Under the pieces are notes generated by a model. It ran no database searches, was not told the origin of the DNA, and saw only the letters and a list, made by a program, of their open reading frames with translations. 29,816 nt of DNA from a virus: positions 1 through 29,816 of IMG/VR virus record IMGVR_UViG_3300045970_000274; one strand, given 5' to 3'. A program made the position numbers and the translations under genes. Below are positions 7,908 through 14,764 of this stretch, in pieces (positions within the stretch are counted from its first letter, which is position 1; every line of letters begins with the position of its first letter).

Positions 7908-8180
7908 CTACCATCCGGGTGCAACCCACGAAAGCGTGCGAACGGTTCGCCCCGACCGCCCGTAGTTGCCCGGACAGCCGATCTCCGGGTGCTTCCTGCC
8001 ATGCGCCGGACGCCAGTTGGACGGGTCCCAGGTCAGGTCGGGGCGCACACTGCGCTCGACCACGTGGTCAACGGTGAAGTCGTCCGGGTCGATCGGGTGG
8101 CCGCACAGCCAGCAGGTGTCGCCGTAGACGCGGATGCAGTACGCCTTGGCCTTCTGGGCACGCCGCCCGTTCCATGCCAT
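7908..8180 (-). CDS. HNH endonuclease
   Basis: 90-aa HNH nuclease. CWLCG provides the first zinc-binding Cys pair, DFTVDHVVERS the catalytic His, NWRPAHGRKH the Asn and final His, and GCPGNYG ends the fold. An AGGAGG site sits just before ATG 8180. In HK97 and relatives a small HNH protein next to cos assists large terminase in genome cutting; position here immediately before the terminase genes fits that role. It is separated from the early operon by an 88-bp gap with hairpins and a possible promoter, so it probably belongs to the late packaging unit. Confidence 0.9.
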   Translation of the reverse strand: MAWNGRRAQKAKAYCIRVYGDTCWLCGHPIDPDDFTVDHVVERSVRPDLTWDPSNWRPAHGRKHPEIGCPGNYGRSGRTVRTLSWVAPGW

Positions 8181-8237
8181 GCCAGCCTCCTGACATGACG
8201 AAGGGCCGTGTCCTTCGACACGACCCCACTTGAGCAG

Positions 8238-8265
8238 ATCGTATCGGAAGTAACCCTCAAGTGAA
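8238..8265 (-). promoter_or_regulatory. Possible late promoter upstream of HNH and terminase
   Basis: On the minus strand TTCACT (8265-8260) and TACGAT (8243-8238) are spaced by 16 nt, each matching sigma-70-type consensus at four of six positions. It would drive the HNH and packaging genes. It overlaps the hairpin at 8251-8271, so the assignment is tentative. Confidence 0.3.
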
Positions 8266-8271
8266 GGGTTA
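8251..8271 (-). terminator. Hairpin at the end of the early operon
   Basis: TAACCCT (8251-8257) and AGGGTTA (8265-8271) form a perfect 7-bp stem with a 7-nt loop that includes the stop codon of the last early gene. A competing 8-bp pairing, CACTTGAG (8227-8234) with CTCAAGTG (8256-8263), and a small CGTGTC/GACACG hairpin (8207-8222) follow. There is no long U tract. This is probably a terminator or attenuator separating early and late messages. Confidence 0.45.
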
Positions 8272-9075
8272 GACGACGTGGCGTGTCGCTATCCGATACC
8301 TGCCTGCCTTGCGCTCGACCTTGCCCTCGGCGACCATCTGCCGCAGCCTGCGGTCGCTGATGCCGTAGTGCATCGCTGCCGTGATGGGGTCGGCCCAGAT
8401 GTCCTGGCAGTCAGGGTCAGACAGCACGACGGCGACCAGTTGCGGCACGTCACGGGTGACGCGGCATCTCGGGCAGCGCACCTCCTCGTCAGCATCGTGG
8501 TAGCGCAGCTTCGCGCCGCAGCCGTCGGTGGGGCAGAACGCGGCGTAGCCCATCGGCTCCCGGTCGGGGTCGAACCTGACTAGGACGCGGCGGCAGGCGC
8601 TGATCTCGCCCGCGAAGTCGTCGATCGGCTGCTCGGGATCGGACTCCCACCACGGCAGGGACGCCCGTAGGAACGTCGTGCAGGCGGTCAGTGTGGCGGT
8701 GGTCTGCGAGTACGGGGCATGGGCAGTTGTCGCCTGTGCGTGGCTCCACGGGCCGTACTGCGGCATCTGGCGCGCTTCGAGCGTCAGCCTGCACCACGCC
8801 TCGCAGATCTCCAGCACGGTCGGCCAGTTCGCGGACGGCTCCGGCGGCATCGGGACGATCGTCAGGGCGGGGTCGATCCCGTCGACGTTGATCGGCGGGC
8901 GACTGCTGGGCACGCTCCTGCCCGAGCCCCTGCCCGTCCTCGGCTCGATGGACGCCAGCGAGGCGAGGCGCACGATGTCGTCCAGGTCGTTCCCGATGCG
9001 GATGACGCAGGCGGGGCAGACGTGGCCGGCGTCGAGGCGGCGCAGGCACAGGACGCAGACGTTGGCGTAGGTCAC
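8269..9075 (-). CDS. Zinc-ribbon / helix-turn-helix DNA-binding protein
   Basis: 268 aa from GTG 9075, which overlaps the stop of the previous gene (GTGA); the frame is open to 9243, but that extension lies inside the previous gene. Two zinc-ribbon-like sets are visible: CVLC and CPAC (Cys7, 10, 20, 23), and CPTDGC with CPRC (Cys181, 186, 201, 204). The C-terminal 50 residues (DIWADPITAAMHYGISDRRLRQMVAEGKV) form a MerR/excisionase-like helix-turn-helix. It is the last gene of the early operon, just before the packaging genes, so a role as a late-gene activator or replication/packaging regulator is reasonable but unproven. Confidence 0.75.
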   Translation of the reverse strand: MTYANVCVLCLRRLDAGHVCPACVIRIGNDLDDIVRLASLASIEPRTGRGSGRSVPSSRPPINVDGIDPALTIVPMPPEPSANWPTVLEICEAWCRLTLEARQMPQYGPWSHAQATTAHAPYSQTTATLTACTTFLRASLPWWESDPEQPIDDFAGEISACRRVLVRFDPDREPMGYAAFCPTDGCGAKLRYHDADEEVRCPRCRVTRDVPQLVAVVLSDPDCQDIWADPITAAMHYGISDRRLRQMVAEGKVERKAGRYRIATRHVV

Positions 9076-9299
9076 GGGGTCGGCCCAGAACTCGGATCCG
9101 GGCGTGCTGATGGCCACGTGCATAAGGTGCAGGACGTGCCACGGTCTCCCCCACTGCCGGGGACGAGCTCGCCCTCGGCAAGGCAGTAGAACTCGACGAT
9201 GTCGGTCAGCTGCCTGCTCATCGTGATCTCGCAGGATGTGCACGCCATCCGCTCGATCGCCTGCGGATGATGGCAGATCACGCAGTTCAGAACGGACAC
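9072..9299 (-). CDS. Small zinc-ribbon protein
   Basis: 75-aa ORF with GTG start (9299) after an AGGAGG site; it overlaps the preceding gene by 13 nt and the next by GTGA. CVICHH and CTSCEI (two CxxC pairs 15 residues apart) are followed by a helix (MSRQLTDIVEFYCLAEGEL) and a late CTLC pair. This layout (CxxC, CxxC, then L-x2-I helix) closely resembles the N-terminus of the following 268-aa protein, as if one module had been duplicated. Function not recognised; probably nucleic-acid or protein binding. Confidence 0.65.
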   Translation of the reverse strand: MSVLNCVICHHPQAIERMACTSCEITMSRQLTDIVEFYCLAEGELVPGSGGDRGTSCTLCTWPSARPDPSSGPTP

Positions 9300-9706
9300 G
9301 TGGCTTCCTCCTGGCTGATCGTCTTCGCTGGCGGGGCTGGTGGGCGAGTGATCGCCCAGGTGGCGGGGATGGGCGCGTGGCACTGGTGCTCGGCGAAGAC
9401 GGGTGTGCGTCCGCCGGCGGGGCGCCCGGTGATGGTCCAGTGGTCGCGGCGGTAGAGGCGCTCGGTGGCGAGCTCGTACGTGGTGCGGCCGGCGAGGAGG
9501 GCGTGGACCTCGCCGGCCAGGGTGAGTTCGGCGAGGTCGCACCAGGTGTCGAGTGCGCAGGTGTCGTTGTCGTATCCGGCGAGGGTGGGCAGGTGGCAGG
9601 GCTTGTGGGTGCGGATTCGGGCGGTGCGGGTGAGTCCGCTCTCGCTCATCGCGCCTTTGGCGATGAGCATGTCGGTGAGCCATCGGGGCTGGGTTTGGGT
9701 GGTCAT
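9287..9706 (-). CDS. Conserved-looking early protein of unknown function
   Basis: 139-aa ORF; ATG 9706 overlaps the stop of the small repeat ORF upstream (ATGA). Its pattern (TARIRTHKPC, LAGYDNDTCALDTWCDLAEL, LLAGRTTYELATERLYRRDHW, then GRPAGGRTPVFAEHQC) resembles a protein often found in actinophage replication regions, by my recollection of the pattern rather than by search. The spaced Cys and His residues suggest metal binding. No reaction can be assigned. It follows the candidate origin and the prim-pol/helicase gene, so a replication-linked role is possible. Confidence 0.65.
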   Translation of the reverse strand: MTTQTQPRWLTDMLIAKGAMSESGLTRTARIRTHKPCHLPTLAGYDNDTCALDTWCDLAELTLAGEVHALLAGRTTYELATERLYRRDHWTITGRPAGGRTPVFAEHQCHAPIPATWAITRPPAPPAKTISQEEATCPF

Positions 9707-9912
9707 CGGGCGCCTTTGGGAATCGGTCGGGGACGACGTCGTCCCGCGTTTCGGGGACGAGGTCGTGGGGCTTCGTTGACCTCGTCCCTGCCCCGTAGGG
9801 GAGGGGGCAGGGGGGACGAGGTCAGAACACGGTCTGCCGGGGGTGTCAAAATGTCCGTTTGGGACGAGGTGGGGACGAGGTCGGGGACGAGGTCAGGGAC
9901 GAGGTCGCTCAT
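9703..9912 (-). CDS. Small repeat-containing ORF overlapping the iteron array
   Basis: 69-aa ORF joined to its neighbours by ATGA overlaps at both ends, which argues for translation. The N-terminus is MSDLVPDLVPDLVPTSS: the DLVP repeats are the direct reading of a 12-bp DNA repeat. The C-terminal half is basic and Pro/Arg-rich (RPRPRNAGRRRPRPIPKGAR). The composition is unlike a normal folded protein. The DNA repeats may be the true selected feature, with the ORF merely keeping ribosomes moving, as origins inside genes do in some phages. Confidence 0.45.
   Translation of the reverse strand: MSDLVPDLVPDLVPTSSQTDILTPPADRVLTSSPLPPPLRGRDEVNEAPRPRPRNAGRRRPRPIPKGAR
9730..9906. repeat. Iteron-like array of GGGACGAGGTC: candidate replication origin
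   Basis: The 11-mer GGGACGAGGTC occurs at 9754, 9813, 9872, 9884 and 9896, with one last-base variant at 9861 and one inverted copy at 9778-9788. The last four are spaced 11, 12 and 12 bp apart. A perfect 16-bp palindrome of the same half-site (GGGACGACGTCGTCCC) is at 9730-9745. A short AT-richer patch (9845-9860) lies inside. The array is next to the prim-pol/helicase gene and a DnaA box, which is the usual layout of an iteron origin. It could instead be an operator array. Confidence 0.65.
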
Positions 9913-12002
9913 GAGTTATCCACAGGGTCGTTGTCGTCTGTGAACGGGCGGTCGAGAACGTGGATGAGTGCCCCTCGCGGCCCCGTCTGGCGCTTGACGT
10001 ACCCCTCGGCGACGAGCGCATCGATGGCCTTGCGAACATGCACGGCTTTCCCCTCGATCGCGTCCTCGATGGCCTTCTTCGACGCCCCTTTCGGGAGGTC
10101 GGCGAGAAGGTCGGACACCTTCTGCATGTAGTGGGTGGGCCGCCAGGGGCCTCTCTCAGCGGCGGGGCGCAGGTCGGGTGCGTCGATCTGGATGCGGACG
10201 GTTCCGTCGTCGTGGGAGGTCAGGACGGCCTCTCCGGCGTATCTGGCGCCGCCGCTGATCTCGCGGACGTGCCCAGGTCGGTCCTTGTCGACGGTGAGGC
10301 GGAGCCGGCCGGTCATGCCGCGTCCGAAGGGTGAGGTGATTTCGATGGTGAGGGCGCATCCGGTGGTCATGGCGCGCTTGGCCTGGGCGCCGATGCCGCC
10401 CTTGCCGCGCTGGTCCTTGTTCTTGGGGACGTGGTCGACGTAGGCGACGGCTGCACCGGTGCGGGCGAGGGGCTTGAGGAGGGTCTGGGAGAAGCGGGTG
10501 GCGTCGGTGTTGGAGTTGAGGTCGAGGCCGAGGAGGGTCATGGCTGCGTTGAATCCGTCGAGGATGACGAGTGCGGGGGTGTGGGTGGTCAGGGTTTCGG
10601 TGAGGTCGAGGGTGGCGGTGGCGTGGAGTGATTCGTCGGGTGCGATGTAGGTCAGGTGCGCCAGGTGGGTGTCGGTTGCGCCGAGGGCGCGGAGCCGGCT
10701 GATGATGCCTGCTGCGGTGTCCTCGAAGTCGAGGTAGAGGACGTGCTGGGCAGTGGTGATGGCTTGGAGGACGGCGAGGAGCGCGATCCAGGTCTTGCCG
10801 GATTCGGATTCGCCGATGAGGCCGTTGACCTTGCCGGGGTACAGGAGGCGGTGGCCGTCCTGGCGGGCGAGGAACGCGGGGTGGGGTTCGGGGTCGTCTC
10901 CGGCGATGACGGCGACCAGGTTGCGTGGCCACCAGCTGGTGTGGTCGCGTTCGCCGGGGTCGACGTGCTCGAGGTAGTCGGGGGGAAGGTCGTTGGGGGG
11001 CAGGCTGATGGCCCAGATGGTGGCGCCTGTTGTCGTGTCGACGCCGACGGCGGGTGGTGGGGCGATGGGGTGGGTGATGCCCTGGGCGTGGAGCCTGTCG
11101 AGGAGTTCGGGGACGCGATCGGTCTCGGGGGCGGAGAGGTGGGCGGTGCGGCAGGCTGCTTGGAGGGCGGCCTGCCCGGTGGGGCGGTCGAGGCAGCCGC
11201 CGGCGATGGCTCGGGCGATGAGGGGGGCGGCTTCGAGGGCGAGGGCGTTCCACCGTCCCCCTTCACCGGCGCTGGTGATCGCGTCGACGGCGCGGCGGAG
11301 GACGGCCTGCCCGTAGGCGGTCGCGCGGCGGTCGTCGCTGTCGCTGGTGGGTGTGGGGCCGAGGAACGCGGTGGACGGGTTGATGGCGGGTGCAGGCGGC
11401 TGGGTGGGCTGCTGGTGGTCGAGCTGGTCGTACCAGTCGTCCCAGGGGACATCGCCGGTGATGACGCCATCGCCGAGGGGCTGGATCCACATGTAGGGGC
11501 GTCCGGTGACGTGCATGGAGGGTGGGGCGATGACGTACCCGCCGGCGCCCTTGATCTCGACTCCTGGGGGGAGGCCCTTCTTGCCGGAGGGGATGGTCTT
11601 GCGTCCGCCGGGTGAGCAGTAGAGGTGGAAGCCGCCGGTGTCGCGTCCGCTCATGGCGATGGCGTGGTGCTCGGGGGTGCCGTGGAGGGCCGTGTAGTCC
11701 TTCCACGCCTGGGAGGCGCCGTCGATGTCGACGACGTCGAAGGTGTGGCCGGTGGGGATGGCGATGTTGGCGTGGGGCCAGCGTCCCCACCAGCCGCGGA
11801 TGGTGTCCTCGTCGAGGGTGGCGTCGTGGAGGCCGTTCGTGGTGAGGGGGTGCTTGGCGGGGCTGTGGCAGTCGCGTTGGGGGCAGGCGCAGTGTCCGTC
11901 GATGGGCCACCAGGTGGGGAAGACGGGTTGTCCTTGCCGGGCCCACCAGAGGGCGGCGACGAGCATGGAGGGGGTGGTGTCGGGGGCCGCGGCCATGGTC
12001 AC
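9909..12002 (-). CDS. Prim-pol / RepA-like helicase replication protein
   Basis: 697-aa fusion starting at GTG 12002 (GTGA overlap with the CoiA-like gene) or the nearby ATG 11996; the frame is open to 12512, but that stretch is shadowed by the CoiA-like gene. Residues about 10-200 are a bifunctional primase/polymerase domain: CACPQRDC (Cys38/40/45), FDVVDIDG with Asp92 and Asp94, GGFHLYC with His126, then GVEIKGAGGYVIAPPS. Residues about 360-600 are a RecA/RepA-like ATPase: Walker A GESESGKT (397-404), VLYLDFED, Walker B ALVILDGF (Asp482), YVDHVPKN. The C-terminal 80 residues look like a winged helix (KGASKKAIEDAIEGKAVHVR). It likely primes, unwinds and recognises the phage origin. Confidence 0.92.
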   Translation of the reverse strand: MTMAAAPDTTPSMLVAALWWARQGQPVFPTWWPIDGHCACPQRDCHSPAKHPLTTNGLHDATLDEDTIRGWWGRWPHANIAIPTGHTFDVVDIDGASQAWKDYTALHGTPEHHAIAMSGRDTGGFHLYCSPGGRKTIPSGKKGLPPGVEIKGAGGYVIAPPSMHVTGRPYMWIQPLGDGVITGDVPWDDWYDQLDHQQPTQPPAPAINPSTAFLGPTPTSDSDDRRATAYGQAVLRRAVDAITSAGEGGRWNALALEAAPLIARAIAGGCLDRPTGQAALQAACRTAHLSAPETDRVPELLDRLHAQGITHPIAPPPAVGVDTTTGATIWAISLPPNDLPPDYLEHVDPGERDHTSWWPRNLVAVIAGDDPEPHPAFLARQDGHRLLYPGKVNGLIGESESGKTWIALLAVLQAITTAQHVLYLDFEDTAAGIISRLRALGATDTHLAHLTYIAPDESLHATATLDLTETLTTHTPALVILDGFNAAMTLLGLDLNSNTDATRFSQTLLKPLARTGAAVAYVDHVPKNKDQRGKGGIGAQAKRAMTTGCALTIEITSPFGRGMTGRLRLTVDKDRPGHVREISGGARYAGEAVLTSHDDGTVRIQIDAPDLRPAAERGPWRPTHYMQKVSDLLADLPKGASKKAIEDAIEGKAVHVRKAIDALVAEGYVKRQTGPRGALIHVLDRPFTDDNDPVDNS
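9916..9924 (+). promoter_or_regulatory. Consensus DnaA box
   Basis: TTATCCACA, an exact match to the consensus DnaA-binding 9-mer, lies 9 bp from the last iteron, inside the final codons of the prim-pol/helicase gene. In such GC-rich DNA a chance exact match is unlikely, and its position strengthens the origin call. Confidence 0.6.
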
Positions 12003-12607
12003 GCAGCCCTCCATGCGGCGATGTCGGCGACGACGTCGTCGTGGGTCGCGAGGTGTCCGTATCCGCCGTAGGGGGCGCCGGTGTTGTAGAACCGTTGGAT
12101 GACTAGGACGGCGGGTCCGAGGTCGAGGAGGACGCGTCGGGTGCAGCGCAGGATGGAGGTGCGGGGGTGCTTCCAGCGGAAGCTGCGGTAGGTGTCGCCG
12201 GCGGTCGCCTTGGTGCGGAGGTTGAGGCGGTCGGTGTCGTAGGCGTCTCGGGCGTCGAACAGCCAGGCCATGGCGTGTCCGTAGTGGTTTTCGCGTGCGC
12301 GGATGGCGTCGCCGTTGATGGTCGAGTGCTGGACCTCGAGGACAAATCCTTGGGGGGTGCGGATGTCGGCGCGGTGTGCGCCGATGGGGACCTCCTGCCA
12401 GGTGCGGGGGAACTTGTCCTGCCATGCGCGGTGCCAGGCGCTTTCGGGTTCGGCCCAGGTGTCGCAGTCGTTGGCGATGTGCGCCCAGTGCCAGGTGACG
12501 ATGTCGCCGCATTTGGCGCGGACGGGTTCCATACAGTGGGGGCAGATGCCGCGGGCCCGTGGCTCTGCCTGGGCGTTGAGGTCACCTTCATGGATCGCGT
12601 ATCTCAT
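11999..12607 (-). CDS. CoiA-like nuclease
   Basis: 202-aa protein matching the competence CoiA-like family. An N-terminal zinc knuckle (CPHCMEP, Cys22/25, then Cys33 and WHWAH) precedes a PD-(D/E)xK-like core: SAWHRAWQ, EVPIGAHRADI (Asp81), GFVLEVQHS (Glu91, Gln93), then a helix with ARENHYGH and WLFDARDA. ATG 12607 overlaps the J-domain stop (ATGA), and its own stop overlaps the prim-pol start (GTGA). Nuclease activity in recombination is known or suspected for CoiA; in this phage it sits in the replication operon, so a DNA-processing role is inferred. Active-site residues appear intact. Confidence 0.82.
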   Translation of the reverse strand: MRYAIHEGDLNAQAEPRARGICPHCMEPVRAKCGDIVTWHWAHIANDCDTWAEPESAWHRAWQDKFPRTWQEVPIGAHRADIRTPQGFVLEVQHSTINGDAIRARENHYGHAMAWLFDARDAYDTDRLNLRTKATAGDTYRSFRWKHPRTSILRCTRRVLLDLGPAVLVIQRFYNTGAPYGGYGHLATHDDVVADIAAWRAA

Positions 12608-13245
12608 GAATCGTCTCGCGTGGCTTCGAGTACGCGTGCGGCTTCTTCCACCTGATCCCATTGGACACGATGACCGTTGTTCCGATCCGGGTGTGCCAAC
12701 GCCTTCGCGCGGCGGATTGCACGCGGTAGGTCAGCGTTCACGTCGCTATGGCTGGCGTTCAGGATTGCGGCGAGAACGCCGATCGCCTCCAAGGGGCTCG
12801 GCGGCTCGGGAGCACCGCCTATCGCCTTCCAACCCGTGTACTGCTCCCCCCGCTTCGTCACCCCGTAGCGGTCCACCTTCCGCAGCGCCTCCAGCGACAG
12901 GGCGATCGCGTAAACGTTGTGCTGCCAGTCTTGCTGCATCTTCGACCCGTAGGGGCGGTGAACGAAGCGGTCCGTCGCCATGATGATCGGACCGAACTTC
13001 GACTCGAACGCGATCCGCGCCCCCGGGCTGGAGGCCGCAGCGCCGCTTCGGATCATTCCGTCGTTGCGGATCTGGTCCTCGCGCACGTCCACCTCGATGA
13101 CAAGCCGCTCCCCATCGAGGAAGTCGTACTCCCGTTCGAGGAGGTCGAGAACGGTCGTCCAAGTCACCATGAACTGGGAGAACACGCGCTCGCCGCCGAA
13201 CGCGTGGCGGTCGCTGATCGGTCGTGTCGTGTAGATGAGGGTCAC
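12604..13245 (-). CDS. J-domain-containing protein of mobile-element type
   Basis: 213 aa from GTG 13245. The C-terminus holds a J-domain core: RAIRRAKALAHPDRN with HPD at 185-187, followed by a helix (QVEEAARVLEATR). The larger N-terminal part (LIYTTRPISDRH, TVLDLLEREYDFL, then YAIALSLEALRKVDRYGV and RGEQYTGWKAI) is the arrangement seen in proteins of actinobacterial phages and integrative elements. J-domains activate Hsp70 (DnaK), so recruitment of host DnaK to the replication complex, as lambda does with DnaJ, is plausible. A 56-nt gap with a 6-bp hairpin (13253-13271) precedes the start; another in-frame GTG near 13284 is possible. Confidence 0.8.
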   Translation of the reverse strand: MTLIYTTRPISDRHAFGGERVFSQFMVTWTTVLDLLEREYDFLDGERLVIEVDVREDQIRNDGMIRSGAAASSPGARIAFESKFGPIIMATDRFVHRPYGSKMQQDWQHNVYAIALSLEALRKVDRYGVTKRGEQYTGWKAIGGAPEPPSPLEAIGVLAAILNASHSDVNADLPRAIRRAKALAHPDRNNGHRVQWDQVEEAARVLEATRDDS

Positions 13246-13301
13246 GTGCCTGCGCCCGGCTCGAACGGGCGGCTGTCCCACAGGGCAGGCGGGCGAGCGG
13301 T

Positions 13302-13946
13302 TCAGGCTGTGCTGGCGGCGACCACGTTCGCCAGGGCAGCGACGATTGTCAGCGGGAGCCCGGTGGCGGTGGCGACGTCCTGCTGGCTGATGCCCATGGC
13401 GAGGAGCTGCTTGGCGGTCTCCCCTGCGTCGGCTGCGGGGGCAGCGACGGGAGCCGGCGTAGTGGCGGCAGCGGGGGCTGGTGCGGCGTCGAGGAACTCC
13501 CCCGATGCGGCGACGGACGGCGGCTCGTATGTCGCGTCGTACTGCTTGGGGGCGTTGAACCCCTTCCGCTCCTGCTCCCCGTCGCCGGAGTACCGGATCG
13601 TCAGCCGGCCTCCGACCTCCAGGCCGTTGGCCTTCGCCTTCCGCACGGCTGCCCCGATCGCGGCGGTCATCGACTTGGACTTGGGGTCCTTGGAGCCCTT
13701 GACGTAGAGGCGGCGCAGACCGTCGTCGTCCTCGATGTCGGGGTCGCGGTCGGTGGTGGCGAGGGTGACGACGAGCATCTTCATGGTGTCGCCGTTGGAC
13801 CACGTCTTTACCTCGCCTTCGAGGTCGCGCTGCTCGTCGAGGCGGGGCTCCTCGGTGATGGTGCCGGTGACGGTTGCCCCGATCTCGGGGAACTTCGCGG
13901 AGGGGACGCCTCCGCCGAACAGGAAGTCCTGCGATTCGTTGCTCAT
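13302..13946 (-). CDS. Probable single-strand DNA-binding or recombination accessory protein
   Basis: 214-aa protein. The first 140 residues look like an OB-fold: PEIGATVTGTITEEPRLDEQ, MKMLVVTLATTDRD, RRLYVKGSKD, then LEVGGRLTIRYSGDGE and YDATYEPPS. An Ala/Pro-rich linker (about 150-175) joins a small helical tail (AKQLLAMGISQQDVATATG). It sits between the Cas4/RecB-like nuclease (ATGA overlap) and the J-domain gene. OB-fold plus flexible tail resembles phage SSB proteins, but no family match can be proven by eye. Another option is a nuclease partner. Confidence 0.5.
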   Translation of the reverse strand: MSNESQDFLFGGGVPSAKFPEIGATVTGTITEEPRLDEQRDLEGEVKTWSNGDTMKMLVVTLATTDRDPDIEDDDGLRRLYVKGSKDPKSKSMTAAIGAAVRKAKANGLEVGGRLTIRYSGDGEQERKGFNAPKQYDATYEPPSVAASGEFLDAAPAPAAATTPAPVAAPAADAGETAKQLLAMGISQQDVATATGLPLTIVAALANVVAASTA

Positions 13947-14764
13947 GCGTTCACGTGCTCCTTGGGTAGCAGGTCATCAAATGGGGTGGTGGTGCGTGCA
14001 GCCGTGGCTGCGACTCCCGGGCATGCCCGGGAGAGATCGGTGGTGTTCTTCTTGAACCAGTCGCAGTGCCTGCAGTAGGCGGCGGTCGGCTGGAGGAGTG
14101 GCAGGGTGAAGTCGGGTCCGAGGCTGGCCAGGGACATGTCGATGGCGGCGGCTCGGGCGATAGCGTCGATGGCGACCTGCTCGTCGTAGGGCTCGGACCA
14201 CACGTGCCGCTGGTGGAACTCGCCTTCGCGCAGTAGCCAGGCGATCGCGACGGTGTTGACGCGGTGTCCCTGCAGCTGCCAGCCGCGGCCGTACAGGTGC
14301 GCCTGGGCGCGGTACTGGGGGCCGGGGCCGTGCGGCTTGTAGTTCTCCCTGATCTGGTTCGCCGTCGTGGTCTTGAAGTCGATGACGGTGCCGGTGGTCT
14401 CATCGAACAGGTCGCACTGACCGGTGATGTCCACGCCGTTGATGTCGCCGACGGTGACGCGCTCCTCGACGTGCCAGCGGGGCCGCACTCCTCCGCCGCT
14501 GGTATCCGTCTCGTAGCGGTTGACCTCGTGGCGGGCGATGGCGTTGCCGATCTGCTCGTGGATCGCGGTCCCGACCCACGCCTTCCACGGGACGTCCTGC
14601 TTCGTGTTGACGGGCGGGGTGCCGGCGAGCTTGTGGCCCAGGCGCCGGTCGCACGGGGTGCCGAGCTCGGAGGGGCCGATGCGGGTCTGCAAAGTGCGGG
14701 GCTGCCCGGCGATCGCCGTCTCGATGATGGTGAACACCTCGGCCATGACCAGGTCGATGCTCAT
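13943..14764 (-). CDS. Cas4/RecB-like PD-(D/E)xK exonuclease with predicted Fe-S cluster
   Basis: 273 aa from ATG 14764, overlapping the stop of the previous gene (ATGA). Nuclease motifs: AIHEQIG (His69), GQCDLFDE (Asp118), TVIDFKTT (Asp129, Lys131) and PQYRAQAHLYG (RecB-type motif around 149-159). Four cysteines, C38 (GTPCDRR) and C231, C234, C248 (YCRHCDWF and ACPG), fit the AddB/Cas4-type 4Fe-4S staple. The family degrades or resects duplex DNA from ends; here it most likely acts in phage recombination or replication. There is no CRISPR locus here, so it is not a Cas protein in function. Confidence 0.88.
   Translation of the reverse strand: MSIDLVMAEVFTIIETAIAGQPRTLQTRIGPSELGTPCDRRLGHKLAGTPPVNTKQDVPWKAWVGTAIHEQIGNAIARHEVNRYETDTSGGGVRPRWHVEERVTVGDINGVDITGQCDLFDETTGTVIDFKTTTANQIRENYKPHGPGPQYRAQAHLYGRGWQLQGHRVNTVAIAWLLREGEFHQRHVWSEPYDEQVAIDAIARAAAIDMSLASLGPDFTLPLLQPTAAYCRHCDWFKKNTTDLSRACPGVAATAARTTTPFDDLLPKEHVNA

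Noticed and set aside
8269-9299. A frameshifted single gene made of the 75-aa and 268-aa zinc-ribbon proteins
   Set aside because: Each has its own complete module, the first ends by a GTGA overlap that gives the second its start, and this is the normal junction type in the operon.
9730-9906. CRISPR array
   Set aside because: The repeats are only 11-12 bp, largely contiguous, partly inverted, with no spacers of regular length and no adjacent cas1/cas2. The Cas4-like protein is a phage nuclease.
9909-12512. A single 867-aa replication protein starting at 12512
   Set aside because: The first 170 codons lie over the CoiA-like gene in another frame and have Arg/Pro/His-rich shadow composition; the prim-pol domain begins at GTG 12002 or ATG 11996.
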